Shown here: one piece after another, positions 16,802-25,356 of the stretch
Layout of the letters: each line of letters starts with the position of its first letter
How positions within the stretch are numbered: the first letter of the stretch is position 1
Source of the DNA: Acidobacteriota bacterium
GTDB taxonomy: Bacteria > Acidobacteriota > Terriglobia > Acidiferrales > UBA7541
DNA length: 42,537 bases
Direction of reading: 5' to 3'
Assembly: GCA_003224525.1 (NCBI GenBank)
Contig: QHZB01000231.1
Coordinates: forward strand, 1 to 42,537
Notes under the pieces: model-generated
The model's database searches: none
The model's input: only the letters and a program-made list of their open reading frames with translations
What the model was told of the DNA's origin: nothing
Program-made: the position numbers and the translations under genes

Positions 16802-18751
16802 GTGAGCACGCGCACCAAACTCGTTGATCTTGAGTGGCTTGAGTCGAACTTCCCCTGTATGCAGGCGTGTCCTGTCCATACGCAAGCCGGACGCTACGTT
16901 GCGCTGATCGCCGAGGGAAGGTACGAGGAAGCGTACCGCTACGCCCGAGTCCCCAACCCTTTCGCTTCCATCTGTGGCCGCGTCTGCGGGCATCCCTGCG
17001 AGCCAGCCTGCCGCCGCGGGCAATTTGACAAGCCCATTTCCATCCGCGCCCTGAAGCGCTTCGTCACCGAGCGCCATGGACCGGAATCGCGCAATTCCAT
17101 CGATGTTTTTGCTGGAACGCCCCGGCCCGTCCGGCCGGAAAAAATTGCCATTATCGGCTCTGGCCCGGCCGGGATGTCGGCGGCGCACGATCTGGCGCTC
17201 CTCGGTTATCCCGTCACCGTTTTCGAAGCCGCGCCGGTGCCCGGTGGAATGATGCATCTCGGCATTCCCGAATATCGCCTGCCGCGCGATGTTTTGCAGG
17301 CCCAGATTCGAGAAATTCTGGACCTGGGGCCGGAACTCCGCCTGAACACGCGGCTCGGTCGTGACTTTTCTCTGGAAGACCTCCGTCGTCAGGGCTACAA
17401 AGCCGTGCTGCTCGCGTTTGGCCTGCACCGCAGCCGTGACCTCAATCTTCCGGGGCATGAGCTGGACGGGGTAGTGAAAGGGATCGATTTTCTTCTCAAC
17501 GTCAATCTTGGCTACCGCTTCTCCATCGGCAAGCAAGTCGTCGTCATCGGCGGAGGCAACGTTGCAATCGACGTGGCGCGCTCGGCTATGCGCGAACAAC
17601 AGAAACTCGCAGCGGACGCAGACACCGCGGGGCTTCCCAATGAACTGACTTCCAGCGAGATAGATGTCGCTATGAAAGAGTTCATGGACGTTTCCCGTCA
17701 GGCGCTACGCATGGGGGCTCGTGAAGTACACCTTGTGTGCCTCGAATCGCGCCAGGAAATGCCCGCTTCAGAAGAAGAGATTGAAGAGGGCTTGGTCGAG
17801 GGGATCAGGATTCATCCCTCGCTCGGCCCGAAGCAGTTCGTCGGTCAGAATGGCAAAGTAACTGGTCTCGAAGTGATCCGCTGCACCTCCGTACTCGACG
17901 CGCAGCGGCGGTTCAGCCCTACCTTTGCTACCGGCACGGAAACAATCATCCCATGCGACACAATCATTCTGGCCATCGGGCAAGCTTCCGACCTGTCCTT
18001 TCTCAAGCCCGCCGATGGCCTCGAAACCACGCGGCAAGGCACCTTGAAGATCGATCCCGCGACACTTATGACCACGGCGCCGGGAATTTTCGCAGCCGGG
18101 GACATCGCCTTTGGTCCGCGCCTGATCATCAATGCCGTTGCGGATGGCAAAAAAGCCGCGGAAGAAATCGACAAATTTATTCGGGGATCCGAGTGGAAGC
18201 CCAAGCCCCAGTATGTACAAATCACAGTTCTTGATCATCACAAAATGGCGGGGCGGTACGACGAATATTCCCGCCTGGCTGTGCCGGTCATCCCCCTCGA
18301 GCGCCGTACCGGCATAGCCGAAGTCGAAACCGGCTTTACGGAAGAACAGGCGAGGCGAGAAGCGTCGCGTTGTCTTCAGTGCTGGATCAACACCATTTTT
18401 GAAGGGACCGAGGCGAACGGCAGCGAGTGCATCCTCTGCGGCGGCTGTGTTGATGTTTGCCCGGAAAATTGCCTACAGCTCGTGCCACTAAGCCAATTCG
18501 AATTTTCCGATGACACGACACAACAGTTGTCCGTCACATCCGATTCGCGGGCTAACGAACTTCTCCACCTCTCGCCTGAAGAACTACGCACTGCCCCTGG
18601 TTCGGTGATGGTGAAAGACGAAACTATCTGCATCCGTTGTGGCCTTTGCGCGGAGCGCTGCCCCGTTCACACCATCACCATGGAAGCTTTTGAGGTTTTC
18701 GATCGCGACTCAAATTTAGTCCAAATTGAGGAGATAGTTCTCCACGCATGA
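16802..18751 (+). CDS. GltD-like FAD/NAD(P) oxidoreductase with extra Fe-S domains
   Basis: The start is a GTG at 16802. The 649-residue soluble protein begins with the Fe-S segment of the GltD/NADPH-dependent family (C19-x3-C23P; C58, C62, C66, C70), then FAD motif IIGSGPAGMSAAHD (118-131), a second Rossmann motif VVVIGGGNVAIDVA near 245-258 and the ATG-like FAD end GIFAAGDIAFGPRLI. Two [4Fe-4S] ferredoxin motifs follow: C543-x2-C546-x2-C549-x3-C553P and C610-x2-C613-x2-C616-x3-C620P. It would exchange electrons between NAD(P)H and Fe-S centres. Its stop overlaps the Rieske gene by 4 bp, so it is probably a peripheral module of that complex. A NAD(P) module within a Rieske/cytochrome b operon is not standard. 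Confidence 0.87.
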   Translation: MSTRTKLVDLEWLESNFPCMQACPVHTQAGRYVALIAEGRYEEAYRYARVPNPFASICGRVCGHPCEPACRRGQFDKPISIRALKRFVTERHGPESRNSIDVFAGTPRPVRPEKIAIIGSGPAGMSAAHDLALLGYPVTVFEAAPVPGGMMHLGIPEYRLPRDVLQAQIREILDLGPELRLNTRLGRDFSLEDLRRQGYKAVLLAFGLHRSRDLNLPGHELDGVVKGIDFLLNVNLGYRFSIGKQVVVIGGGNVAIDVARSAMREQQKLAADADTAGLPNELTSSEIDVAMKEFMDVSRQALRMGAREVHLVCLESRQEMPASEEEIEEGLVEGIRIHPSLGPKQFVGQNGKVTGLEVIRCTSVLDAQRRFSPTFATGTETIIPCDTIILAIGQASDLSFLKPADGLETTRQGTLKIDPATLMTTAPGIFAAGDIAFGPRLIINAVADGKKAAEEIDKFIRGSEWKPKPQYVQITVLDHHKMAGRYDEYSRLAVPVIPLERRTGIAEVETGFTEEQARREASRCLQCWINTIFEGTEANGSECILCGGCVDVCPENCLQLVPLSQFEFSDDTTQQLSVTSDSRANELLHLSPEELRTAPGSVMVKDETICIRCGLCAERCPVHTITMEAFEVFDRDSNLVQIEEIVLHA

Positions 18752-19257
18752 GTGAAACAAAACACCCTTCGTTCCCTGGAGTGCCCTTCTCCGGGGATGC
18801 CGTTAATGAGATCACCCGGCGCGATTTCTTGAACGAAATCACTCTAGGCGCCCTCGGCATTGCCGGTCTAGGCTCCGTTGCCGTGACCTATCAATTCTTT
18901 TCACCCAACGTTTTGTTTGAGCCCCCGACGACTTTTCGCGCCGGCAATCCCGATCTTTATCCCATCCATTCTGTAACGTTTCTTCAGGACCAGCAGGTGT
19001 ACATCGTGCGCATGCCCGAGGGCTTCTATGCAGTGTCCGCCGTCTGCACCCATCTTGGCTGCGTTACAGAATGGAAGCCCGATGCCGACATGATTGCGTG
19101 CCCGTGCCACGGCAGCAAGTTCAAAGCGGACGGCACAAAAATCGAAGGTCCCGCGCCGCGGCCACTCCCGCACTTCGCTATCTCGGTGACACCGGATGGC
19201 GAATTGCTCGTCGACAAGTTGCAAAACATCAAGCCCGCGCAGGTTCTGAAAGTCTAA
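18748..19257 (+). CDS. Rieske iron-sulfur protein
   Basis: This 169-residue protein starts within the overlapping ATGA of the upstream flavoprotein gene. It has a Tat-type anchor ([20 protein letters not shown]). The [2Fe-2S] ligands are C100 and H102 in CTHLGC, and C118 and H121 in CPCHGSKF; C105 and C120 supply the usual disulfide. It would take electrons from quinol at the Qo site and pass them to a cytochrome c partner. Only 8 bp separate it from the cytochrome b gene. Length and motifs are typical of b6f/bc-type Rieske subunits. Confidence 0.95.
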   Translation: MSETKHPSFPGVPFSGDAVNEITRRDFLNEITLGALGIAGLGSVAVTYQFFSPNVLFEPPTTFRAGNPDLYPIHSVTFLQDQQVYIVRMPEGFYAVSAVCTHLGCVTEWKPDADMIACPCHGSKFKADGTKIEGPAPRPLPHFAISVTPDGELLVDKLQNIKPAQVLKV

Positions 19258-19265
19258 GGGAAACG

Positions 19266-20018
19266 ATGGCTTCAACTCTTCATTCCGCGCTGCAGAACCT
19301 TCGGGATAGGAAAGTCTGGAAGTCCATCTTTCGCCGCGGCCCTGCAAATACGAACCGCACGCGCAGCCTCGCCGTCTTCGGCAATCTCTTCCTCCATTGG
19401 TTGCCCGTCAAGGTTCGGGAGAAGTCCCTCCGCGTGCGTGCCTCGTACTATCTGGGCTCGGTCTCCTTCATCCTTTTTATCGTTCTGTTCGTCACCGGCA
19501 TTCTACTGATGTTCTACTACCACCCAGCCGCGCCCCATGCCTACCGGGACATGAAGGATCTTCAGTTCGTCGTTTCCAATGGCGTCTTTCTTCGTAATCT
19601 TCACCGGCTGGCCGCACATTTAATGGTTTTCGCCGTGTTCTGGCACATGTTTCACGTGTTCTACCGCGGGGGCTATAAACCGCCGCACGAGTTCAACTGG
19701 GTGGTCGGCGTCGTGCTCCTTCTTGTCACGCTGTTGCTCAGCTACACCGGCTATCTCCTGCCCTGGGACCAGCTCGCCTTCTGGGCCGTGACCGTTGGCA
19801 CCAACATCATTTCCGCCATGCCCTTCGTTGGCGACAAAATTCGGTTCCTGCTGCTTGGTGGGAACATCGTAGGAGAAAACGCGTTGCTGCGTTTCTACGT
19901 GCTGCACGTCGTGATCCTTCCTCTTGTCGCTTTCTTGCTCATCGGAATTCATTTCTGGCGTGTGCAAAAGGACGGCGGTCTGACCGTAAAGCCCAAGGAC
20001 GACGATGGAAAAGAATAA
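19266..20018 (+). CDS. Cytochrome b6-like subunit (diheme, N-terminal half of cytochrome b)
   Basis: The ATG at 19266 with AGGGA upstream gives 250 residues; the longer open frame from 19071 lies inside the Rieske gene. Helix B has a His-x13-His pair (LHRLAAH...FWHMFH) and helix D a His-x14-His pair (VLHVVILP...GIHFW), the spacings of cytochrome b6. The Qo-side [18 protein letters not shown] is well kept. The position of the b6 cysteine that carries the extra c-type haem in b6f complexes aligns with Tyr (ASYYLG), so that haem is unlikely. The last 14 bp overlap the subunit-IV gene, a split arrangement as in b6f complexes. Confidence 0.93.
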   Translation: MASTLHSALQNLRDRKVWKSIFRRGPANTNRTRSLAVFGNLFLHWLPVKVREKSLRVRASYYLGSVSFILFIVLFVTGILLMFYYHPAAPHAYRDMKDLQFVVSNGVFLRNLHRLAAHLMVFAVFWHMFHVFYRGGYKPPHEFNWVVGVVLLLVTLLLSYTGYLLPWDQLAFWAVTVGTNIISAMPFVGDKIRFLLLGGNIVGENALLRFYVLHVVILPLVAFLLIGIHFWRVQKDGGLTVKPKDDDGKE

Positions 20019-20661
20019 AATCGAGACCGGCTTTAGCTCGGACGCGAAGAAGGAGCCACGCCGCGTCGTTTTTGTCGCCAAGAAGACCTCTGCCAAGGTA
20101 GTAGGCGATCCCGGCCCTCAGTTGATGACTTACCCCCATCTCTTGATTCGCGAGGCGATCGCGTTTCAGTTGCTCGTGATTGTTATGGTGCTCGTCGCAC
20201 TTTTCTGGGACGCGCCGCTCGAGCAACTCGCGAATCCGCTGCTTACCCCGAATCCCGCCAAGGCCCCGTGGTATTTTCTCGGCCTCCAGGAACTGCTGCA
20301 CTTTTTCCCGCCATTCGTGGCCGGAATATTGATTCCGACATTGGTGGTGATCGCGCTCGTGGTCATTCCTTATTTCAATGTGAACGTCGAAGGCAAGGCA
20401 ATCTGGTCGCGGCCCGCACAAAATCTGAGAATAGTTCTCGTCACCGTATTCCTCCTGCTGGCGTTTCTTGCCGTGTTCTATGCATGGACGATTTTCCTGC
20501 CGACGGCGCTCGTTGCGGCTCTTCTGCTTTTCTCTTATACCGCGCGGGCTGGAGAAAAAGGCTCGTTTCAAGTGCTGGCCAGGAAGCCCGTCTCCTGGTG
20601 GGTCATGACCTGGTTTATTGCTGTTGCCCTTTGTTTGACTGTCGTGGGCACATTTTTCTGA
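20005..20661 (+). CDS. Cytochrome b subunit IV-like protein
   Basis: This 218-residue membrane protein overlaps the b6-like gene by 14 bp. A charged N-terminal 40 residues precede four hydrophobic segments. The Qo-site motif appears as [18 protein letters not shown], so the canonical PEWY or PDWY is APWY here, without the acidic residue proposed to accept a quinol proton. The last segments ([19 protein letters not shown] and [18 protein letters not shown]) exceed the three helices of plant subunit IV. It completes the quinol-oxidising cytochrome b core. Confidence 0.88.
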   Translation: MEKNKIETGFSSDAKKEPRRVVFVAKKTSAKVVGDPGPQLMTYPHLLIREAIAFQLLVIVMVLVALFWDAPLEQLANPLLTPNPAKAPWYFLGLQELLHFFPPFVAGILIPTLVVIALVVIPYFNVNVEGKAIWSRPAQNLRIVLVTVFLLLAFLAVFYAWTIFLPTALVAALLLFSYTARAGEKGSFQVLARKPVSWWVMTWFIAVALCLTVVGTFF

Positions 20662-20665
20662 AGAA

Positions 20666-22789
20666 ATGGGCAAATTGACGAATCGCACGCGGCTGGTCCT
20701 CGCAGTTTCCAGCGTTATGTTCCTGGCCGTGCTGGCCATTTCACCCTTCAAGGATTTTCGTCGCGAGTGGAAGCAGTACAAGCACTCGTACTTGCGCTTT
20801 GCGCAAACTCGTCCGGACACAAAAAAACTAGTGGCGGACTACCGCCCCGACATTGATCAAATCTGGCTGCCGGGCATGAACGTCGTCGATCGCTGCACTA
20901 CTTGTCATTACGGAATCACGCAAGCGAGCCTCGCGGATCAGTCGGTCCCGCAACCCTTCCGTGCGCATCCACCGATTCCCCACAACGTTCGCGACTGGGG
21001 TTGTACCATCTGTCATCGCGGCCAAGGTCCAGCCACCGAAGTCGCCGAAGCCCACAAGTCCACACTCGCGTGGGAGCAACCGATCTTGCCAACCCGCTTC
21101 ATTCAAGCGTCATGCGGCACATGTCACTACGCCGACCTGCCCCAGACGCCCCAGCTGACCCGCGGCCGCGCGCTTCTCGCCGGACTGAATTGTCAGGGCT
21201 GCCACCGTCTGCCCGGAGTCGAACGTCCCGCGATGCTGGCTCCCGACCTCACAAACGTGGGCACCAAAGTCAGCCGCGAATGGATTTACAAGTGGCTGAA
21301 GGAACCGCGCACCATCGTCGACAAAGACGGCAACGTCACCGTGAACGGCTACGAGGCGGAAGATGAGCCGCGCATGCCGAAGTTCCGCCTGACCGAGACC
21401 GAACTCCGCGGGCTTTCTGCTTATCTCAGCGTGCAGAAAGCCAAAGCCTTTGTGTCCTACAAGCTCGATGCCCGCGTCGTTGCTGCCTGGACCAAAAATC
21501 CGGAACTGGCTTCGCAAGGCGAATTGCGCTTCCGCCAGATGTTCTGCTCGACGTGCCACTCCCTCGCCGTCACGCGCGCCGGCGAAACCAAGCTGATCGG
21601 CGGCGACATCGGCCCGGAGCTGACCAAAGTCGGCAGCAAGGTCAATCCCGATTGGCTCATCACCTGGCTCCGCGATCCACAGGGCTATCTCCCGCACACT
21701 CGCATGCCGCGCTACGGCTGGTCGGATGAAGATCTCTTCAAGGTCACACGATACATCGCCACCAAGCTGACCGATCCCGACCTCCTAACCGGCGTTCCGC
21801 AGCTTGGGCAGCCAAGAGAAGACGAAATTCAGCTCGGGCGTCGCCTATTTCTCGAAAAAGGCTGTGCCAGCTGCCATGTGATCGAAGGGTTGAACCCACA
21901 AAAAGATTTCGGGCCGGATCTGAGCGCTATCGGTGGAAAGAACACCTCCGAGCTGGAATTCGGCGCCTCAAAAATTCCGCACAACCTTGTCTCCTACATT
22001 CAGGCCAAGCTGCAGGACCCCGCCTCCGTCAATCCTGCCGCGCGCATGCCCCAATACAACTGGAACCAGCCCGACCTCGACGCCATTACGACAGCCCTCC
22101 TCAGCATGAAAGGCGCTCCGCCAACCAGCGCGCTGCAAAATCTGGTTGTGCCACGCAAGGAAGTTGATTTCCATCCCACGGGCGCGTTTGAGGAAGTCTA
22201 CGAACGCTACAAATGCTATTCCTGCCACAAATTCAACGGCTACGGCGGGGACTTGGCGCCTGACCTCACCTACGAAGGCAGCCGCGCCCAGCGGCAGTGG
22301 ATCGTGGACTTTCTGAAGAACCCGCAAACGCTCCGCCCCACGGTCGTCTTGCGCATGCCGCAATTCAATATGAGCGGCAGGGACGCCGCGACACTTGCTG
22401 ACTATATGACCATGGTGCTCCAGCATCCCGCAGCGAATCCCACGGCTGTCGACGCCAAGCAATTCACGCTTGCGATGGTTGCCCTCGGCAAGCAGCTCTA
22501 CGAAGTGAAGTATCAATGCCAGTCGTGCCACACGATCGGCGGTACCGGCGGATACGTCGGGCCCAACCTGAGCAATGCGGGCGACTGGTTGACACCCGCA
22601 TGGATCGAGGCCTGGTTGAGAAATCCTCAGGCACTCGTTCCGGATACCATCGAGCCGCGACGAAATTTTACTGCAGATGAGGTCAGGGCTTTGACGGCGT
22701 ACCTGACGACCTTGCGACAGAGCATCAAACCACAAAAAACCGCTAGTACCACTGCAAAGCACGCTGCAACTCAAGGGGCCGGCCGATGA
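20666..22789 (+). CDS. Octahaem c-type cytochrome of the Rieske/cytochrome b complex
   Basis: The 707-residue protein starts 5 bp after the subunit-IV stop. It has an N-terminal membrane anchor (about 10-28) and eight CxxCH haem motifs at C77, C113, C150, C176, C294, C400, C517 and C618. The first three are closely spaced in a non-repetitive domain. The last five each begin a class I-like cytochrome module of about 100 residues with the repeated pattern GPDL...G-K...W...L.P....P...MP, including likely Met ligands. It replaces the single-haem cytochrome f or c1 and could wire the Rieske protein to several partners. Its stop overlaps the next cytochrome gene by 4 bp. Confidence 0.92.
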   Translation: MGKLTNRTRLVLAVSSVMFLAVLAISPFKDFRREWKQYKHSYLRFAQTRPDTKKLVADYRPDIDQIWLPGMNVVDRCTTCHYGITQASLADQSVPQPFRAHPPIPHNVRDWGCTICHRGQGPATEVAEAHKSTLAWEQPILPTRFIQASCGTCHYADLPQTPQLTRGRALLAGLNCQGCHRLPGVERPAMLAPDLTNVGTKVSREWIYKWLKEPRTIVDKDGNVTVNGYEAEDEPRMPKFRLTETELRGLSAYLSVQKAKAFVSYKLDARVVAAWTKNPELASQGELRFRQMFCSTCHSLAVTRAGETKLIGGDIGPELTKVGSKVNPDWLITWLRDPQGYLPHTRMPRYGWSDEDLFKVTRYIATKLTDPDLLTGVPQLGQPREDEIQLGRRLFLEKGCASCHVIEGLNPQKDFGPDLSAIGGKNTSELEFGASKIPHNLVSYIQAKLQDPASVNPAARMPQYNWNQPDLDAITTALLSMKGAPPTSALQNLVVPRKEVDFHPTGAFEEVYERYKCYSCHKFNGYGGDLAPDLTYEGSRAQRQWIVDFLKNPQTLRPTVVLRMPQFNMSGRDAATLADYMTMVLQHPAANPTAVDAKQFTLAMVALGKQLYEVKYQCQSCHTIGGTGGYVGPNLSNAGDWLTPAWIEAWLRNPQALVPDTIEPRRNFTADEVRALTAYLTTLRQSIKPQKTASTTAKHAATQGAGR

Positions 22790-23277
22790 AATTCCATGTC
22801 TGGTTCGGCGCCCTCCTATTGATGACTCTCGCAGGCGCCGCAGCGTGCCGCAAAAATGCAGAATCTGCCAAAGCCGATCCGCTTCTATCGGCGTACGATA
22901 CCGAGGCCGACTGGAACGATGCGCAACACGTCGTTCCTCTGAGTTTTCAGCAAGCGCAAGGGAAGCGTATTTTTTACCAACAGTGTGTCTGGTGCCACGC
23001 AGACTCTACGCCTGCCGGCCCATCTAACCGTTCAAACCTGACGCCTGTTCCACCCTTGCTGAATGACCGTGCAACGTTGAACGCGGAAAGCGACGAGTAC
23101 ATGCAGAACATCGTTGCACTCGGTGGCACTGCGATGGGCAAATCGGCGATGATGCCGCCATACGGACGTATGCTTTCGGCGGAGGAGATCCGCTCCGTGG
23201 TTGCTTTCACGCGGGCCATCGCCCAGCCGCCCTATCAGCCCCCGGCACGAGCCGAATCGCAATATTCTGCCAAATAG
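22786..23277 (+). CDS. Monohaem c-type cytochrome lipoprotein
   Basis: The ATG overlaps the octahaem gene stop (ATGA). The 163-residue product has a signal with a lipobox-like LAGAAAC (Cys21), so membrane anchoring by lipid is likely. A single haem motif CVWCH lies near residue 67, and MMPPYGRMLSAEEI supplies candidate Met ligands, followed by the final helix IRSVVAFTRAIA of a class I cytochrome c. It is probably the electron carrier or exit subunit of the complex. The stop codon overlaps the ribosome-binding site of the next gene, keeping that gene in the same unit. Confidence 0.9.
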   Translation: MKFHVWFGALLLMTLAGAAACRKNAESAKADPLLSAYDTEADWNDAQHVVPLSFQQAQGKRIFYQQCVWCHADSTPAGPSNRSNLTPVPPLLNDRATLNAESDEYMQNIVALGGTAMGKSAMMPPYGRMLSAEEIRSVVAFTRAIAQPPYQPPARAESQYSAK

Positions 23278-23288
23278 GAGGTGCTCTT

Positions 23289-24659
23289 GTGCGAGCTATG
23301 AAACTCAGGCCTTCTTTCCGCTTCAGTCGCCGAACACTTTTCCTGGCGATTGGACTGGCGACGAGTTTTTCCGCGCCACCTGCGTCCGCACAGGTAAGCC
23401 CGTCTGAAATCCTGAATCCTGATCTCAGGGCACTCGAAGAGTCTTATTTCCAGCAGTTGAAGACTCTTAATCAGTCGATCGCTAGAACGAAATTCCCCTT
23501 TCCTTTCTATCTAAGCCGCTTCGTCGGCCTCGACCCTGCGCACCAAACAGAGGCCGATTCACGCGGCTTGGAGTTCGCCCGTTTTCACGATCGCGTGATT
23601 CTTAAAGCGACTGGAAATTACAACGTGGCCTATGACACCGGGCGCCTCACGCAGAACGAGCGTGCTGCCAGTACGTTCCGCACCGTAGTCCTTCCTATTC
23701 TGGAACAACTGACGGCTGCTGTGCCGGAAGACTTGGCTTGTGATGGCATCGGTTTCGAAATTTCTCATCACGTCCACACTCGGGAGCGCAGCTACGACTA
23801 CGAAGGAAAAGAAATCCTCGTCGTGGTGCTCGACCGCGATGATGCTTGGGCGCTGGCCCGCGCCTCCACGGATTCCGCGCGCCAGGAAATCCTGAATCGT
23901 TCGAAAGTGTATGTTAGCGGAACCGACTTTGGCCTTTCGCTCACGGAACGCGATCCCCTCAATGTTCAAGCACTGCCTCGCTCCATCCCTGCCAAACCGG
24001 ATGCAACCTCTACCGCGCGTTCTTCGACCTTTGTAGCCCGCTCTTCCTTGCTCAAATCAATTCATTCGCGGCCATCCGTCTCACCGGATGTTCCGTCCCC
24101 CGCGGGGGACCCCAATCCCGCAAGCGGCAATCCAGTTCTGCCTTCGCCTAGGGCTGTTGATCCTTCGCCCGCGAGTTCTCTGCCAGCGCCGGCTGACGCC
24201 GAGCGTCTGAACGAAAAGCATCAAGCACAGTTAGCTGCTCTGGCAAAGGAGGGCGCAACGAAGTTTCATTTCGCCGATTACGCCCCGCCCACCTTCATGG
24301 TCTTTCGCGATGAGATCGCCCTCCAGATGACCTTGCGAAATTCCATCCAGTTCGGGCGTGTGAAGGGATCCATTTACAAAAGAGCCGCGCAGAGTTTTGA
24401 CTTGTTCCTGGCCCCTCAGCTCAAGGATCTATCAGATAGGATTTCGCCGGATTTGCAATTTCAACTCTTCGACTTTTCCGTCCTGAATAGACTTTCTCCC
24501 GGCGTGAAAGGGAGTTCCGAGGCGATTGAATTCATTTGTCCGCGAACCGCTCTCAAACAATTCGTGAACGCGGAGATCACGAACCAGCAACTACTTGATC
24601 AGAGTGTGGTCTTGGTGAACGGCGTGCGCATCGCCCTGAACCTCCAACTCGTGGAATAG
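23289..24659 (+). CDS. Exported protein of unknown function closing the respiratory operon
   Basis: A GTG at 23289 lies 7 nt after a perfect AGGAGGTG; the ATG at 23298 is too far from it. The 456-residue product has a twin-Arg-containing signal (FSRRTLFLAIGLATSFSAPPASA). The N-terminal half (about 35-215) is acidic and helical, with HHVHTRERSYDYEGKEILVVVLDRDD. A Pro/Ser/Ala-rich linker runs from about 225 to 300, and a C-terminal domain of about 150 residues follows. No haem, Fe-S or catalytic motif is seen. Tight coupling to the cytochrome genes suggests an assembly or accessory role, but the family is not one I can name. Confidence 0.75.
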   Translation: MRAMKLRPSFRFSRRTLFLAIGLATSFSAPPASAQVSPSEILNPDLRALEESYFQQLKTLNQSIARTKFPFPFYLSRFVGLDPAHQTEADSRGLEFARFHDRVILKATGNYNVAYDTGRLTQNERAASTFRTVVLPILEQLTAAVPEDLACDGIGFEISHHVHTRERSYDYEGKEILVVVLDRDDAWALARASTDSARQEILNRSKVYVSGTDFGLSLTERDPLNVQALPRSIPAKPDATSTARSSTFVARSSLLKSIHSRPSVSPDVPSPAGDPNPASGNPVLPSPRAVDPSPASSLPAPADAERLNEKHQAQLAALAKEGATKFHFADYAPPTFMVFRDEIALQMTLRNSIQFGRVKGSIYKRAAQSFDLFLAPQLKDLSDRISPDLQFQLFDFSVLNRLSPGVKGSSEAIEFICPRTALKQFVNAEITNQQLLDQSVVLVNGVRIALNLQLVE

Positions 24660-25356
24660 AGGCATTTCATTGTGACAGCCCGGCCGCGAGCACGCCTTTC
24701 CGTGGTTGAGCACGACTGGCAAAGCCAGACCGTCCACGGGGTCGTCTGGGCCAGCCCTCCATTGCAATGATGAGCGTTGTCTCTGGCTCTCGCCAAAAGC
24801 CAAAATGCGTTTTAAATGAATAAGATGTGGAGAGGCCTGTAACTTTGCTGTGGGAACTGAATTTATGGCTTTGTGTGTTTTGGCGAACAAAACCGCGGAT
24901 GCAGTATTGGAAGCGTTTTGACGACCTTGGTAACCGTGGCAGCGTTCTAACCAACTGAACTACGTCCCCAACCGTGGAATCAACAACTTGCCGTAAAGCC
25001 CTAAGGATAAGGCGGTTGCAAGTTTCGCACATAGCGCACGGTTCGCCTGCGGTGCATACGGTAGCCGCTGTCCCTGCCAAAACCGCCAATAAACCGCTAA
25101 AGGCCCTGGCGCCCACGCAATCAGAACCGCCGTTCCTCGGGAGGCAGGTCGTGGTCATGTTGCTTTTCATTGTCCTTGGGGTTCTCGCTGCCAAGCGCTT
25201 CCCCGCGGAGGCCGTCCACGCAGTCTGAGCGCTCTCATCAGCTTTGCGGCATTATTTGTATCCTCCTCGCCAGACGGAGCATCAACTCATGCAATCCCGC
25301 GGGAAGCGGAAACAGCGAATCTCGATTCCAGGGAAGGTCTCACTCTCGGAGGGGAC
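24660..25356. other. Gene-poor region with tRNA-like fragment
   Basis: About 700 bp lie between the respiratory and efflux operons. Short frames on both strands lack family similarity, good starts or ribosome-binding sites. The one clear relic is the tRNA 5' half at 24938-24969. The efflux promoter should lie near the right end. Confidence 0.5.
24938..24969 (-). tRNA. tRNA 5'-half remnant (truncated)
   Basis: Read on the minus strand, this has a tRNA 5' acceptor strand (GGGGACG), the TA at positions 8-9, a complete D arm (GTTC-AGTTGGTTA-GAAC), position 26 and CTGCC as the 5' anticodon stem. The expected partner stem, T arm and 3' acceptor strand do not follow. The D arm is like that of tRNA-Asp, but identity cannot be set without an anticodon. 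Most likely a tRNA gene broken by deletion or by integration and loss of an element. Confidence 0.55.

Noticed and set aside
16556-17599. 347-codon minus-strand frame
   Set aside because: It overlaps the cupredoxin and flavoprotein genes, both of which have clear motifs; the antisense product has none.
19071-19265. N-terminal extension of the cytochrome b6-like gene
   Set aside because: These codons lie inside the Rieske gene in another frame; the ATG at 19266 has a ribosome-binding site and matches the family start.
21968-22774. 268-codon minus-strand frame
   Set aside because: It is the complement of the octahaem cytochrome, whose haem motifs fix the real frame.
24974-25228. 84-codon plus-strand frame with a hydrophobic C-terminus
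   Set aside because: No ribosome-binding site or family similarity; it lies next to the tRNA fragment and may be relic sequence.
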